The position numbers and the translations under genes are program-made. The notes beneath the pieces are model-generated. The model ran no database searches. It saw only the letters and a program-made list of their open reading frames with translations, and was not told the origin of the DNA. 64,000 nt of DNA from Planctomycetota bacterium (GTDB lineage Bacteria > Planctomycetota > UBA8742 > UBA2392): contig JADKGX010000001.1 of assembly GCA_016722065.1 (NCBI GenBank), positions 1,054,001 through 1,118,000 of the forward strand, in the 5' to 3' direction. Each line of letters begins with the position of its first letter. Position 1 is the first letter of the stretch. Positions 24,563-33,665 of the stretch are shown one piece after another.

Positions 24563-26299
24563 TTGGAAACATCCTGCATTGATGCAGCCTGGTGCATTGC
24601 CAGCCAGCGAACGCCTGCTGTTCGCGAACTGGCCGATGGGCTGCGCATTCCCGATTACGTTGCCCGGGCGCTGATCAATCGCGGCGCAGGCGATTTGGAC
24701 CAAGCCCGGCAGTTTCTGGCCGCCACCAGCGCCAACCTGGAAGACCCCTTTGCCTTCCGAGACATGCAGCAGGCCGTGGACCGCGTTCTGCTGGCCCTGC
24801 AGCGCCACGAATTGACACTGATTCAGGGCGATTACGACGTCGATGGCAGCGCCAGCGCGGCCCTTTTGGTGAACCTGTTTCGCCTGCTGGGTGGCCAGGT
24901 GGAAGTCAGCATTCCTTCCCGCGCACAGGATGGCTACGGCCTGAATGAACGCATCGTGCGCCGGGCCGCCCAGCGCGGTGTGAAGCTGATGATCACCTGC
25001 GACAACGGCACGACGGCCAACGCCGAGATCGCGCTGGCCCGCGACCTGGGCATTGAAACCATCATTACCGATCACCACACCGTGGGTGAAACCCTGCCCC
25101 CGGCCGTGGCGGTGCTGAACCCGCACGTCAAATCCGAGCAACTGAAGTTCCGCGACCTGTGCGGCGCGGGGGTTGCTTTCAAGCTGGCCTGGGCGGTACT
25201 GACCCGCCTTTCAAGCCGCGAGAAACTGGACCCGCCGTTTCGGGATTTTCTGGCCGGCGCCCAAAGCCTGGTGGCACTGGCCAGCGTGGCCGACGTGGTG
25301 CCGCTGCTGGGCGACAACCGCATCTTGACGCGTCAAGGCCTACGCAGCATGCCCGACAGCCCCAACCCCGGCATTCGCGCGCTGATGGAAACCAGCGGCC
25401 TGGACAAGATTCCCAGTGGCACCGATGTCGGCTTCAAGCTGGCACCGCGCCTCAATGCCGGCGGCCGCCTGGGCCGCGAAACCCTGGCCGTGGAACTGCT
25501 GACGGCACAAAGCTACGGCCAGGCCATGGAACTGGCCGCTGAAACCGACAGCCTGAACCGCCAGCGCCAGACACTCGATCGCGAACTGACCCGCATGGCC
25601 GAAGACATGGTCACGGCTGATGCGGGCTATGAGTCCGAACGCATTCTGGTTGTGGGCCACGACGATTTTCACCCGGGCGTCGTCGGCATTGTGGCGGCGC
25701 GGCTTTCGCGGCGGTTTAACAAGCCTGCCGTGCTGGTGGCCACTGGCGCGGCAATGGGCCGGGGCTCCGGTCGCAGCATTCCGGGTTTTCACCTGTACAA
25801 CGCGCTGCAGGAATGCGGCACCTTGATGCACCGCTTTGGCGGCCACGCCCAGGCCGCAGGTCTGGAAATCACCCGCGAAAACCTGGGCATGCTGCGGCGT
25901 GCCGTGAATGAAATCGCCGACAAGCATGTGGTGCAGGCTGGCTATGAAACCCCGACATTGAAGATCGACGCGGAAGTTCCGCTTGCCGATCTGGGCGTTG
26001 AGGGCGTGGACATCCTTCAAGGCCTGGAGCCCTTTGGCGAAGGTAACCCTGAGCCCGCGTTCATGACCACGGATGTCGAAGTCGCGGCGCCGCCCAAGGT
26101 GGTGGGGCGCGGCACGGGGCATCTTTCGATTCTGCTAAAGCAGCAAGGCCCGGCCATGCGCGGCATCGGTTTTGGACTGGGCGACCGCATTGGCCAGTTC
26201 AAGCGCGGCGACAAAGTGCGTGTCGTTTACACACCAAAGATCAGCACCTTTCGCGGCCCCGCGGAAGTCGAACTGGAACTCAAGGACATCCGCGCCTGA
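24563..26299 (+). CDS. recJ: Single-stranded-DNA-specific exonuclease RecJ
   Basis: 5'-3' ssDNA exonuclease of recombinational and mismatch repair. It starts with the family-typical W-x-I segment (AAWCIASQRTP), then LADGLRIPDYVARALINRG. DHH-domain catalytic motifs are complete: GDYDVDG near residue 90 (motif I), CDNGTTA, and TDHHTVG (motif III), followed by LCGAGVAFKLAWAV. The DHHA1 part contains FGGHAQAAGLEI, which carries the conserved GGH. The C-terminal OB-like domain ends VELELKDI. 578 residues is a usual length. The start is TTG at 24563, supported by GGGGGAG 2 nt upstream; no in-frame ATG fits the homologous N-terminus. It converges on the P460 gene 44 bp downstream. Confidence 0.95.
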   Translation: METSCIDAAWCIASQRTPAVRELADGLRIPDYVARALINRGAGDLDQARQFLAATSANLEDPFAFRDMQQAVDRVLLALQRHELTLIQGDYDVDGSASAALLVNLFRLLGGQVEVSIPSRAQDGYGLNERIVRRAAQRGVKLMITCDNGTTANAEIALARDLGIETIITDHHTVGETLPPAVAVLNPHVKSEQLKFRDLCGAGVAFKLAWAVLTRLSSREKLDPPFRDFLAGAQSLVALASVADVVPLLGDNRILTRQGLRSMPDSPNPGIRALMETSGLDKIPSGTDVGFKLAPRLNAGGRLGRETLAVELLTAQSYGQAMELAAETDSLNRQRQTLDRELTRMAEDMVTADAGYESERILVVGHDDFHPGVVGIVAARLSRRFNKPAVLVATGAAMGRGSGRSIPGFHLYNALQECGTLMHRFGGHAQAAGLEITRENLGMLRRAVNEIADKHVVQAGYETPTLKIDAEVPLADLGVEGVDILQGLEPFGEGNPEPAFMTTDVEVAAPPKVVGRGTGHLSILLKQQGPAMRGIGFGLGDRIGQFKRGDKVRVVYTPKISTFRGPAEVELELKDIRA

Positions 26300-26343
26300 T
26301 CTCGCCTTGCTGTGTATCGCCCGGGAATCGGCCGGGCAGCGGG

Positions 26344-27069
26344 CTAGTGGTTGGTCGCGCTGCCACCACCGTAAGCCATGCCGAACATGCGGTCCTGGGT
26401 GCCATCGGTGTGGCACTTCATGCACGGCGCCAGCTTGCCGGCGGCGGTCACGATCTTGCCGTCGGGCGACAACGTGCCGTACACCCAGCCCAGGTCAGTG
26501 CCCTGCGTGGCCGGGTCCAGTTTGAACATCACAAACAGGTCGGATTTCGCGCCCAGCTTGCGCCCCGGGTCGGGCTGGCCGTCGGGGCCGTCTACCGTAT
26601 GAAAGCTTTCCTTTACAAGAATCTGGCCCACGGGCTGGGGTGCCGTCCTGTCGTTATCGGAGTAGTCCTTGCCCACGGTCTCATAGTTCTGGGCCTTGCT
26701 TACCCACATGTAGTACAGCTTGCGCTTGTGGGCGCCGCTGTCGGCGGCGCTGGCCAGTGGCTTGTCGCGAATCGGGGCGCGGCACATCGTTGGCGCATAC
26801 TGCGGGTCGTCGGCCATTTTTGTATAGCCGCGATATTCCGCCGCGATCTCCAGCAGCCGGGGCCGAAAGCGCTTCAATGCGGCCTCGGATTCAGATTCTG
26901 CTTCGGGCGTGATTGCCTTTTCCGGCTCTGGCTGGTTGGCGGGGGCGTTACTTGCCTGATTGCCCGTGGCTGGTTGCGCGGCGGTATTCTGGGCTGGCGG
27001 CCTGCTGCAGGCCAGGCAGGCAAGCGCCATCAGCAGTATTATCGCGGGCAACAGGAAGCGAGTGTGCAT
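26344..27069 (-). CDS. Cytochrome P460-family lipoprotein
   Basis: 241-residue exported haem protein. Lipoprotein signal LLMALACLAC-S, then a low-complexity N/P/Q/E linker (about 25-65), then a P460 domain: YRGYTKMAD, HKRKLYYMWVSKAQNYETV, PVGQILVKESF, LGWVYGTLSPDGKIV, and a single haem-c site CMKCH with the usual D-x-x-F-G following. Family members oxidise hydroxylamine or bind NO, but many P460-like lipoproteins have no assigned substrate. I use ATG 27069, directly before the signal peptide, not the far upstream in-frame ATGs. The gene is divergent from the NYN nuclease gene, with 109 bp between starts. Confidence 0.8.
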   Translation of the reverse strand: MHTRFLLPAIILLMALACLACSRPPAQNTAAQPATGNQASNAPANQPEPEKAITPEAESESEAALKRFRPRLLEIAAEYRGYTKMADDPQYAPTMCRAPIRDKPLASAADSGAHKRKLYYMWVSKAQNYETVGKDYSDNDRTAPQPVGQILVKESFHTVDGPDGQPDPGRKLGAKSDLFVMFKLDPATQGTDLGWVYGTLSPDGKIVTAAGKLAPCMKCHTDGTQDRMFGMAYGGGSATNH

Positions 27070-27178
27070 GAGATTGTCTCCGTACCCATTAGACGCTGCA
27101 ACCAGGCTTTGCTGGGTAACGACAATGTAACTTCTGCGGGGCGCATCGAAGCGCGCCAGCAAGTACAGTAGGCAAGCC

Positions 27179-27721
27179 ATGTACGTCATTGACGGCTATA
27201 ACCTGCAACACGCCCTGGCACGACACAACGTGCTGCCGGGCGATTTTGGCCGCGCCCGGGCGCGCCTGATTGAGTTGCTGGGCCACCTGGCCCGACGCGA
27301 AAGCACCAACCTGCGCATCTTCTTTGACGGGGCACCGGGCCAGCTTGCGCCCGGCGAAATCAGCTACCCCGGGGTTTCGGTGCTGTTCTGTGGCGAAGGG
27401 ATTGAAAGTGCCGACCACGCTGTACGCGAATACGTCGAAAACAGTGCCCACCCCGGCAAGTTGCGCGTGGTCAGCAGCGACCGGGCCGTGGCCCGCGCCT
27501 GCAAGCTCAGTGGCGCAAAGGTCATGAGTGCCCAGGACATGGCCGATCGCCTGGCCAGTCTGGTCAGCGAAGGTCGCGCCCCGCGCGGCAGCGCCCTGGA
27601 AAAACCAACCCGCGGCGCGATCGGACGCATTGAGCGCGAAATGATTGACGACATCGGCGACCTGCGCGCCTTTGAACAACAGGTGCTGCGCGAACTGACA
27701 GACAACAAAGACCTTCCATGA
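27179..27721 (+). CDS. NYN-domain (YacP/Rae1-like) predicted RNase
   Basis: 180 residues. PIN-fold NYN domain from residue 1: MYVIDGYNLQHAL with the first catalytic Asp in the IDGYN motif, FFDGAPGQ, ESADHAVREYVE with the second acidic cluster, and VVSSDRAVARAC with the third. The C-terminal quarter is helical and charged. Homologues (YacP/Rae1) cleave mRNA on the ribosome in Bacillus. Its stop overlaps the start of the first TPR gene as ATGA, so nuclease and TPR proteins are made together. A TACAGT 9 nt before the ATG could be a -10, which would leave an extremely short leader. Confidence 0.82.
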   Translation: MYVIDGYNLQHALARHNVLPGDFGRARARLIELLGHLARRESTNLRIFFDGAPGQLAPGEISYPGVSVLFCGEGIESADHAVREYVENSAHPGKLRVVSSDRAVARACKLSGAKVMSAQDMADRLASLVSEGRAPRGSALEKPTRGAIGRIEREMIDDIGDLRAFEQQVLRELTDNKDLP

Positions 27722-29178
27722 GCCCGGCCCCCGCCGAGCAAGCCTACCTGTTCCAGCACGCCCTGCTGCGCGAAGCTGCCTACGAACTTCAGCCCCCCAC
27801 CGACCGCGCCAACCTGCACGCCCTTGCCCTGGCTTCCCTGGAAACAGTGCTGCAGGCGCTGCCCGGCGCCCTGGATGCTTCAGCCCTGGAGCTTGCAAAC
27901 CACGCGCGCCTTGGAGCGGCCAGCCACGACGACCTGCAGGCACGCGAACTGCATTACCTTCAAATCGCCCGTGCTTACGCAGCCGGCCAATACCGGCATG
28001 ATGTAGAGGCCGACTGCCTGGCCCGCATTCTGGCCCATCCGGGCGTCACGCCCGACATTCGTTTGCGGGCCCTGGAAAACATGGGCCACAACCGCTACCG
28101 CCTGGGGCGAACCGAAGACGCGCGGAGCTGTTTTGAAAACCTGCTGGCCGACGCACGCAAACTGCACCGGGCACCGGCGGAGTTGGCAGCCCTGACCGGC
28201 CTTGGACAGGCCCTGCGCGCGCTGGGCCAGATTGCCAGGGCGGCGGAAGTGCTTTCCGAAGCGGCTGCGCTGGCACACAGCCAGGGCGACCAAAGGCAAC
28301 ATGGGATTGCACTGGGCATGCGGGCGGTACTGTTGCAGCAGCAGAACCAGTTCGCTCCGGCCGACGAAGCCTTTGCCGCTGCCCTGGCCGCCGCGCGTGC
28401 GGTAGGCGACCGCAAATCTGAAGAATTGGCGCTGGGCAACTGGGCCAGCCTTTTTCTTATGCACTTTCAATTTGACCGTGCCCAGGAGCTTTATGAACAA
28501 GCTCTGGCGATTTCCCTGCAACGCGGCGACTTGCGCACCCAGGGCATCTGGACCGGCAATCTCGCCCTGCTCCACGGCAAGCTGGGCGACCGGCCTCGGG
28601 CCGATGCCTGGATTGAAGAAAGCCTGCGCATTGCGCGCCGGTGCGGTGACCGCCGCACCGAGGCCAGCATGCTGCTGAACGTTGCGGTGTCCCGTCTTGT
28701 CGACACCGAAGGACCCGCCCGCATGCGTGCCGCGCAACAGGCCCTGGACCTGTGCGCGGAAATCCAGTCACCACCGCTGGAGTTACGCGCGCGCATCCTG
28801 CTGGGACGCTGCGACCTGGAGCAGGGTCGAGCCGAACAAGCCCTGGCCGCACTGGACGCGGCAGTTCAGACCGCGCGCAAATTGCGCGACCCGCGCCAAC
28901 AAGGCGAAGCCCTGGGCTACGGCGCTGGCGCCCTTCTTTTGCTGGGTCGTAAGGAGGACTATCAGCCCCGGCTGTTACAGGCCATCGAATGCGCCACCCA
29001 GGCGTCGGACCCCGAGAGTTATGCCGGCTGGTGCGTCGAGTTAGCCGTAGACCTGCGACAGCAGGGTCAGGAACAACTGGCCCAAAAGTGGTACCAGCAA
29101 GGCATGCAGGCCCTGGCGGACGTGCATGACCCCGCCATGGAAGCGCGCCTGGCTGCAAAATTCGGACAAACCCCATGA
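27718..29178 (+). CDS. TPR protein 1 of the STAND-tail family
   Basis: 486 residues. It begins with the family motif (AEQAYLFQHALLREAAYELQ, residues 6-25), then a helical segment LHALALASLETVLQALPGAL and ELANHARLGAAS, then tandem 40-residue Kinesin-light-chain type TPRs (for example ALGNWASLFLMHFQFDRAQE and GIWTGNLALLHGKLGDRPRA). The opening motif is the piece that in STAND cyclases and kinases joins the ATPase/winged-helix part to the TPR part. No P-loop precedes it here. There is no signal peptide, so it is cytoplasmic. It is translationally coupled to the NYN gene upstream and TPR protein 2 downstream. A scaffold or sensor role is inferred. Confidence 0.85.
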   Translation: MSPAPAEQAYLFQHALLREAAYELQPPTDRANLHALALASLETVLQALPGALDASALELANHARLGAASHDDLQARELHYLQIARAYAAGQYRHDVEADCLARILAHPGVTPDIRLRALENMGHNRYRLGRTEDARSCFENLLADARKLHRAPAELAALTGLGQALRALGQIARAAEVLSEAAALAHSQGDQRQHGIALGMRAVLLQQQNQFAPADEAFAAALAAARAVGDRKSEELALGNWASLFLMHFQFDRAQELYEQALAISLQRGDLRTQGIWTGNLALLHGKLGDRPRADAWIEESLRIARRCGDRRTEASMLLNVAVSRLVDTEGPARMRAAQQALDLCAEIQSPPLELRARILLGRCDLEQGRAEQALAALDAAVQTARKLRDPRQQGEALGYGAGALLLLGRKEDYQPRLLQAIECATQASDPESYAGWCVELAVDLRQQGQEQLAQKWYQQGMQALADVHDPAMEARLAAKFGQTP

Positions 29179-30665
29179 ACGCGCCCTCCGCCGAGCAAGC
29201 CTATTTGTTCCGGCACGCGCTGTTGCGTGAGGCCGCCTACGAACTGCAACCGCCAACCCAGCGCGCGGCCTTGCACGCCATTTGTCTGCAATTGCTTTCG
29301 ACACTGGCGCAGGCACGGCCTGAACTGGCCGGCGCCATGGCGCTGGAACTGGCCGACCACGCCCACGCTGCCAGCCTTCCCGGCAGCGAGCACGCAGCCA
29401 ATCGCGACGACCTGGCAAAGGCCGAAGCCTTGTGGTTGTCGATTGCAGCAGACTACGCCCACCAGAAAGCAGATTACCGTGGCGCCGCGGCGACGTGGCG
29501 TCGCCTGCTGGCATGCCCGAACCTGGACGACGCCCGTCGTTCCGACACGCTGCTGCATCTGGCCACCACGGAGCTCGGGCTGGGCAACGCCGCCACGGCC
29601 GAGAGCGTAGCAACGATCGCGCTGGATCTTGGCAAACACCGCGGCGACGACAGCACCCAGGGTGCGGCCCTGAACCTTGTGGCGCGGGCCCAGGAAGCAC
29701 AGGGCCGCAGCGAACAGGCATTGCAGTCCCACCTGCCGGCCGTGGCCGCATTGCGCAGGGCCGCTTCCGGCCCGTTACCCCTCGCACTGGCGGGGCTGGC
29801 GTCCTGCTTGCGGCAACTGGGCCGCAACAGCGAAGGCTGGCCATGCATTGAGGAGGCCGTTGAACTGATCGCAGGCCAGGCGACGTCCAAGGACCAAGGG
29901 CCCGTGCTGGCCGTGCGCGCCCAGTTTCTGGCCGATGAAGGCAAGAACGACACGGCCGTCGTCGCCTACGAAGCCTTGATTGCAAAGCTGGATGCCCGGG
30001 GCGCGCGCGCCGCCAGCGCCATGGCCCGCGCCAACATGGGGTTTGCGCTTTCGGCGCTGGGCCGGCTGGACCAGGCCCATGCCGTGGGCCTTGCGGCATT
30101 GCAAGACGCGCGCGCCGTGGGCGCCTTGCACGCCCAGACCGTGGTGCTGAACCAGCTGGGCGGCGTGGCGCTGGAACGCAAGCGATTGGAGGAAGCCCTG
30201 TCCTGGTTCCAGCAATGCCTGCAGACCGCGCGTGAAAGCGACTATCGCGCCTACCTGACCACGGCACTGAACAACAACGCGTTGACACTTGACCACCTGG
30301 GCCGCCTGCCGGAAGCCGAAGCGCTGCAACGCCAGGCCCTGGAGTTGGCACGCCAAAGCGGCAATCGCAGGGCCGAGGGCAGCTCGCTGGCCAACCTGGC
30401 CAGCACGCTGCTGGACCAGGACAAGCTGGCAGAGGCCGAAGACTGCGTGCGCCAGTCGATTGCCATCCAGATCGAGATCAACAACCCGCGCTACCACGCC
30501 AGCGCGCTTACCACCCTGTGCAGGCTGCAAGCGCGGCGCGGCGACCTGGACTCTGCCTGTGCTTCCCTGCGCCAGGCCGCCGAACTGTTTCAGCAGTCCG
30601 GCGACACCGCCAATGCGACTTCCACGCTCGCCGACCTGAACAAGCTGCAAGGCACCATGCCCTAG
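29175..30665 (+). CDS. TPR protein 2 of the STAND-tail family
   Basis: 496 residues, the closest relative of TPR protein 1 in its first 30 residues (AEQAYLFRHALLREAAYELQ; PPTQRAALHA). An ELADHAHAASLPGSEHAANR stretch follows, then about nine TPR hairpins (ATAESVATIALDLGKHRGDD, VLNQLGGVALERKRLEEALS, SSLANLASTLLDQDKLAEAE). It is the third gene of the NYN-TPR1-TPR2 unit (ATGA overlap at 29175). The unit probably ends shortly after 30665, because a promoter-like TACACT (30709-30714) precedes the next gene. Confidence 0.85.
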   Translation: MNAPSAEQAYLFRHALLREAAYELQPPTQRAALHAICLQLLSTLAQARPELAGAMALELADHAHAASLPGSEHAANRDDLAKAEALWLSIAADYAHQKADYRGAAATWRRLLACPNLDDARRSDTLLHLATTELGLGNAATAESVATIALDLGKHRGDDSTQGAALNLVARAQEAQGRSEQALQSHLPAVAALRRAASGPLPLALAGLASCLRQLGRNSEGWPCIEEAVELIAGQATSKDQGPVLAVRAQFLADEGKNDTAVVAYEALIAKLDARGARAASAMARANMGFALSALGRLDQAHAVGLAALQDARAVGALHAQTVVLNQLGGVALERKRLEEALSWFQQCLQTARESDYRAYLTTALNNNALTLDHLGRLPEAEALQRQALELARQSGNRRAEGSSLANLASTLLDQDKLAEAEDCVRQSIAIQIEINNPRYHASALTTLCRLQARRGDLDSACASLRQAAELFQQSGDTANATSTLADLNKLQGTMP

Positions 30666-30753
30666 CCCACGCGCGCAAAATAGCGGCGACGCCACCCAGG
30701 GTCGCGCCTACACTGCATGGGCCAGCCATCTACGAACCTTGAGGCACGCCGCC

Positions 30754-32157
30754 ATGAGAACCGTTGCCGCCTTGTTGCTGATGCTGGGATTGGCTGTGTC
30801 GGCCTGCGCGGGCGACGAAAACAAGGACTCCGGCAGCCAGGCCCTGGCGCCAGTGACCTCGTTGGTTGCGACGCAGGGCGATGGCCAGCTTGCCTTGGCC
30901 TGGGTGAACCCCACGTTTGCGGACTTTGCAGGCGTTACCTTGCGCCGCGACACGTCTGGGGCGCCAGCCACACCAACTTCGGGCGTGCTGGTGTATGAAG
31001 GCACGGGCCTGGGCGTGGTGGACAGCGCCCTGGCCAACGGCGTGCGCTACTATTACTCGGCCTTTGCCCATGACGCAGCGGGCAGTTACGCCGCCGGCAC
31101 GTTGGCCGATGGCGTGCCCAACCCGGCAAGCCCGGTGCAACTGGCCTTTGCGGGAGTCGGCGGCGGCGGCGGCGACCACGGCATTTTCGACCCGTCGCTT
31201 GCACTGGATCCGGCTTCCGGCCGCATCTGGATGGCGTATTCAGAAGTCATCGATTCGCCCCAGTGGCCCGGGCAGAACCGCTTCATCAGCACGCGTATTG
31301 GCTGGTCCGACGACCAGGGCGCCAGCTGGGCCGACCAGGGCGTAATCAACCCCGCCCAGGACGTCACGATACCGCTTGCGCCACCCAACAACGCTGGCAC
31401 CTGGGTCAACGAAACTCCGTCGCTGGTTTACGACGCCGCCGCGCCGGCCAATGAACGCTGGAAGTTGATGTGGATGCGCTATCTGCTGGTCAATGGCGTG
31501 CGCCACTTTGAGCACGGCTGGATGGGCATCAAGACCGCCCCCGACCCCGCCGGCAGCTGGTCTGCCGAACGCAAACTGTTTGTCGGTTCGCTGTACGACA
31601 CCAGCAATAACGTCATCATCGGGCCGCCCGAAGTCCAACTTGACCAGTTGCACCCGGACCTCAACGCCATGCTGGTGGCCGCGGAGCCCGGGCTGCTGGC
31701 TGATGCTTCTGGCCTGTACGTCACGCTGTATGCCGCAGAAGGGCTTGCCACCAACGGCCGACTGGCCCTGTTGCGTTTGCCTGTCGGCCAGACCACCTGG
31801 CAGTATCGCGGTTCGCTGCTGGTCAACGCGACCGACGGGCCGCTGCTGGGATTTGACGGCTACTCGGCCCCGGCCCTGTTTGAAAAGGCCGGCCAGCGCT
31901 TTCTGGTCGCCACACCCGAAAACGGCGACTACTACCTGGGTGCGCAGGTGTTTGCCGTGAACAGCTTGAGCAACGCCGCATTGCAGCGAGCTTCCGGCAC
32001 GCCGGTGGTCACCTTCAGCCACGCTGGCACCGCAGGCAGTTTCAACGGGGCTGCGGCGTACATTCCGCAAGCCACGGCCAGCGGATTGCTTTACAGCGAG
32101 GCCGTCGTGACCAGCGTGGTCGAGTTCCGCATCTACGCCAGCCGCCGTAACCCTTGA
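30754..32157 (+). CDS. Secreted lipoprotein with fibronectin-III-like and propeller-like parts
   Basis: 467 residues. Lipoprotein signal AALLLMLGLAVSAC-A. Residues about 30-115 look like a fibronectin type III-like fold (VTSLVATQGDGQLALAWVNP ... VRYYYSAFA). Residues 125-467 contain repeats such as FDPSLALDPASGRIWMAYSE, ETPSLVYDAAAPANERWKLM and LFVGSLYDTSNN, resembling the five-bladed propellers of glycoside-hydrolase-43-like or sialidase-like proteins. I see no secure catalytic triad, so no enzyme is named. ATG 30754 is chosen because the signal peptide begins there and TTGAGG lies 14 nt upstream; TACACT at 30709 would give an about 35-nt leader. Confidence 0.7.
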   Translation: MRTVAALLLMLGLAVSACAGDENKDSGSQALAPVTSLVATQGDGQLALAWVNPTFADFAGVTLRRDTSGAPATPTSGVLVYEGTGLGVVDSALANGVRYYYSAFAHDAAGSYAAGTLADGVPNPASPVQLAFAGVGGGGGDHGIFDPSLALDPASGRIWMAYSEVIDSPQWPGQNRFISTRIGWSDDQGASWADQGVINPAQDVTIPLAPPNNAGTWVNETPSLVYDAAAPANERWKLMWMRYLLVNGVRHFEHGWMGIKTAPDPAGSWSAERKLFVGSLYDTSNNVIIGPPEVQLDQLHPDLNAMLVAAEPGLLADASGLYVTLYAAEGLATNGRLALLRLPVGQTTWQYRGSLLVNATDGPLLGFDGYSAPALFEKAGQRFLVATPENGDYYLGAQVFAVNSLSNAALQRASGTPVVTFSHAGTAGSFNGAAAYIPQATASGLLYSEAVVTSVVEFRIYASRRNP

Positions 32158-32261
32158 ACACGCGCGCAATTTTCTCAACGCGCGCCACGCTGACTCGTTC
32201 CATGGGCAGGTAGCGCTTCTCACACCCAAAATCGCCAGACCTGATCCACCGGAGACTCCCC

Positions 32262-33572
32262 ATGGTTCGCAAGACGGCTGCTCTTTCGTTGCTGGCGCTG
32301 CTTTCTGCCGGCCCGTTGCTGGCCCAAGCCAAGCTTGATGACGCCCCTGGCTCCAACGTGCTGGGGCAGCAATGCCCGGAACTGCAACTGGCAGAAGAAC
32401 CCGTGCAGGGCGCAAAGATCACCCAGGCGGACTTTGCGGGGAAAATGGTTTTCTTCATGTTCTATCAACGTGGCTGCGAAGGCTGCGAAGAACAAGCCAT
32501 GCCCGCGTTGCAGAAGCTGTTCGAGAAATACGAGTATTCCAAGTGCGCGCTGGTGTTCGCCATCAACACCGCCTTTGACAAAGACAAAGACGAATACCTG
32601 GCCGACACCGCTGCCACTGCTGCACACCTGCGCGCCAAGGGCTGGACCATGCCGGTCATGCGCGACCTGGATGAGGCATCCAACCCGTTGTTCACCATCG
32701 ACAAAGTCAGTGGCACTCCCCAGGCCGTGGTGCTGGACGAAAACGGTTTCGTGTGCGACCACGACTGGTACAGCGCCAAAGACGAAATCCGCGACCTGCA
32801 TGCCACGGCCGATGCCGTGTTTGCCGGTCTGAACTGCGAATGTGTGCGCCTGCCACGCAAGATGACAGGCGCCTGCAAGGGCGCTTACGAAAGCATCCGC
32901 AAAGGCGAATACACGGACGCCTGGGCCAGCGCCGCGGACATTGCCGAAAAACCCCAGGCCGCTGCCCAGGACAAACGCGACGCCGAAGAACTGAAGGAAT
33001 GGCTGACCGGCCTTGTACGCAACCGCACCCGCAAGTTCGAAGAACACTTCGACTACGACCCGATCGACACCGTGGACCGCGCCCAAGCCATGGCGCCAAG
33101 GTTCAAGGCCATTCCCGGCGCCCAGGAGCTCGAGGTCAAGATCGACTCTTGGCGCAACTCGGACAGTTACAGCAAGTTCAAGCAGGTCAAAGACGAGCTG
33201 GAGGTTGCCGAATCCGAAATCGCCAAGCCCACGGCGGACCAGGCCGCGTGGCTGAAGAAACTGCAGGACATTGGCGCCCGCGCCGGCAATACCTCCGTGG
33301 GTGACCGCGCGCGGTCACGCGCTGGCCAGATCAGCAGCCCGCAAGCCGAGCCCGTCAAGGCCGCAGGGGGCACAAAGGCCGCTACAGGCGGAAGTTCCCG
33401 CGCTGGTGGCCAGACGCCCCCGGTGGCAACCGGCGGCCGGCGCATGGGCGGCACCAGCGACGCCACCAAGCCCGCCGTGGCACCCAGCCGCAGTGCCACG
33501 CGCATCAGCGGTGGCGCAGCAACGGCGCCACGCACACGTTCAGAATCCCGCGTGCTGGGCTCCAGTCGCTAG
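32262..33572 (+). CDS. Exported thioredoxin-fold protein with long C-terminal extension
   Basis: 436 residues. Signal peptide ALSLLALLSAGPLLAQA. Residues 35-195 are a TlpA/AhpC-like thioredoxin fold with the redox pair C72-E-G-C75 (FYQRGCEGCEEQ) and a likely cis-proline in SGTPQAVV. Two more cysteines sit in LNCECVRLP. Residues 195-335 are charged and helical (VREKE-like, DAEELKEWLTG), and the last about 90 residues are low-complexity Ala/Gly/Ser/Thr/Arg, probably disordered. GGAG 9 nt before ATG supports the start. A rho-independent terminator follows at 33599. It probably exchanges disulfides outside the cytoplasm; the partner is unknown. Confidence 0.75.
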   Translation: MVRKTAALSLLALLSAGPLLAQAKLDDAPGSNVLGQQCPELQLAEEPVQGAKITQADFAGKMVFFMFYQRGCEGCEEQAMPALQKLFEKYEYSKCALVFAINTAFDKDKDEYLADTAATAAHLRAKGWTMPVMRDLDEASNPLFTIDKVSGTPQAVVLDENGFVCDHDWYSAKDEIRDLHATADAVFAGLNCECVRLPRKMTGACKGAYESIRKGEYTDAWASAADIAEKPQAAAQDKRDAEELKEWLTGLVRNRTRKFEEHFDYDPIDTVDRAQAMAPRFKAIPGAQELEVKIDSWRNSDSYSKFKQVKDELEVAESEIAKPTADQAAWLKKLQDIGARAGNTSVGDRARSRAGQISSPQAEPVKAAGGTKAATGGSSRAGGQTPPVATGGRRMGGTSDATKPAVAPSRSATRISGGAATAPRTRSESRVLGSSR

Positions 33573-33598
33573 GCATGTCGCGGGGCAACCAGGCAAGC

Positions 33599-33637
33599 AG
33601 CGCAGGTCTCTGGCCTGCGCTGTTTCCGTTTTTCGTG
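33599..33637 (+). terminator. Rho-independent terminator after the thioredoxin-fold gene
   Basis: Perfect 8-bp stem AGCGCAGG (33599-33606) / CCTGCGCT (33614-33621) with a 7-nt loop, followed by gtttccgttttt. The terminal T-tract overlaps the -35-like element of the next gene. Confidence 0.8.
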
Positions 33638-33659
33638 TTGCCGCTGGTCATGGTCTAAT
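33630..33659 (+). promoter_or_regulatory. Promoter of TPR protein 3, leaderless type
   Basis: TTTTCG (33630-33635), 18 bp, TCTAAT (33654-33659), then only 6 nt (GCCGCC) to the ATG. A start site 6-7 nt after the -10 would coincide with the A of ATG. No Shine-Dalgarno is present. The same arrangement recurs before TPR genes 5 and 6, and its -10 part before 8. Confidence 0.6.
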
Positions 33660-33665
33660 GCCGCC

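Noticed and set aside
24384..24674. Open frame of 96 codons (MKNHDSPRPQ...) before recJ
   Set aside because: Overlaps the well-supported recJ N-terminus by 112 bp, has no convincing ribosome-binding site, no family, and third-position G+C far below that of its neighbours.
29041..30351. 436-codon - strand frame opposite TPR proteins 1 and 2, and similar frames under all TPR genes
   Set aside because: Composition is typical antisense shadow (R, P, A) and the + strand carries clear TPR coding with ATGA overlaps.
32158..32261. cgcgcg-containing hairpin as terminator after the 467-aa lipoprotein
   Set aside because: The two halves are direct copies that pair only because CGCGCG is self-complementary; no T-tract follows.
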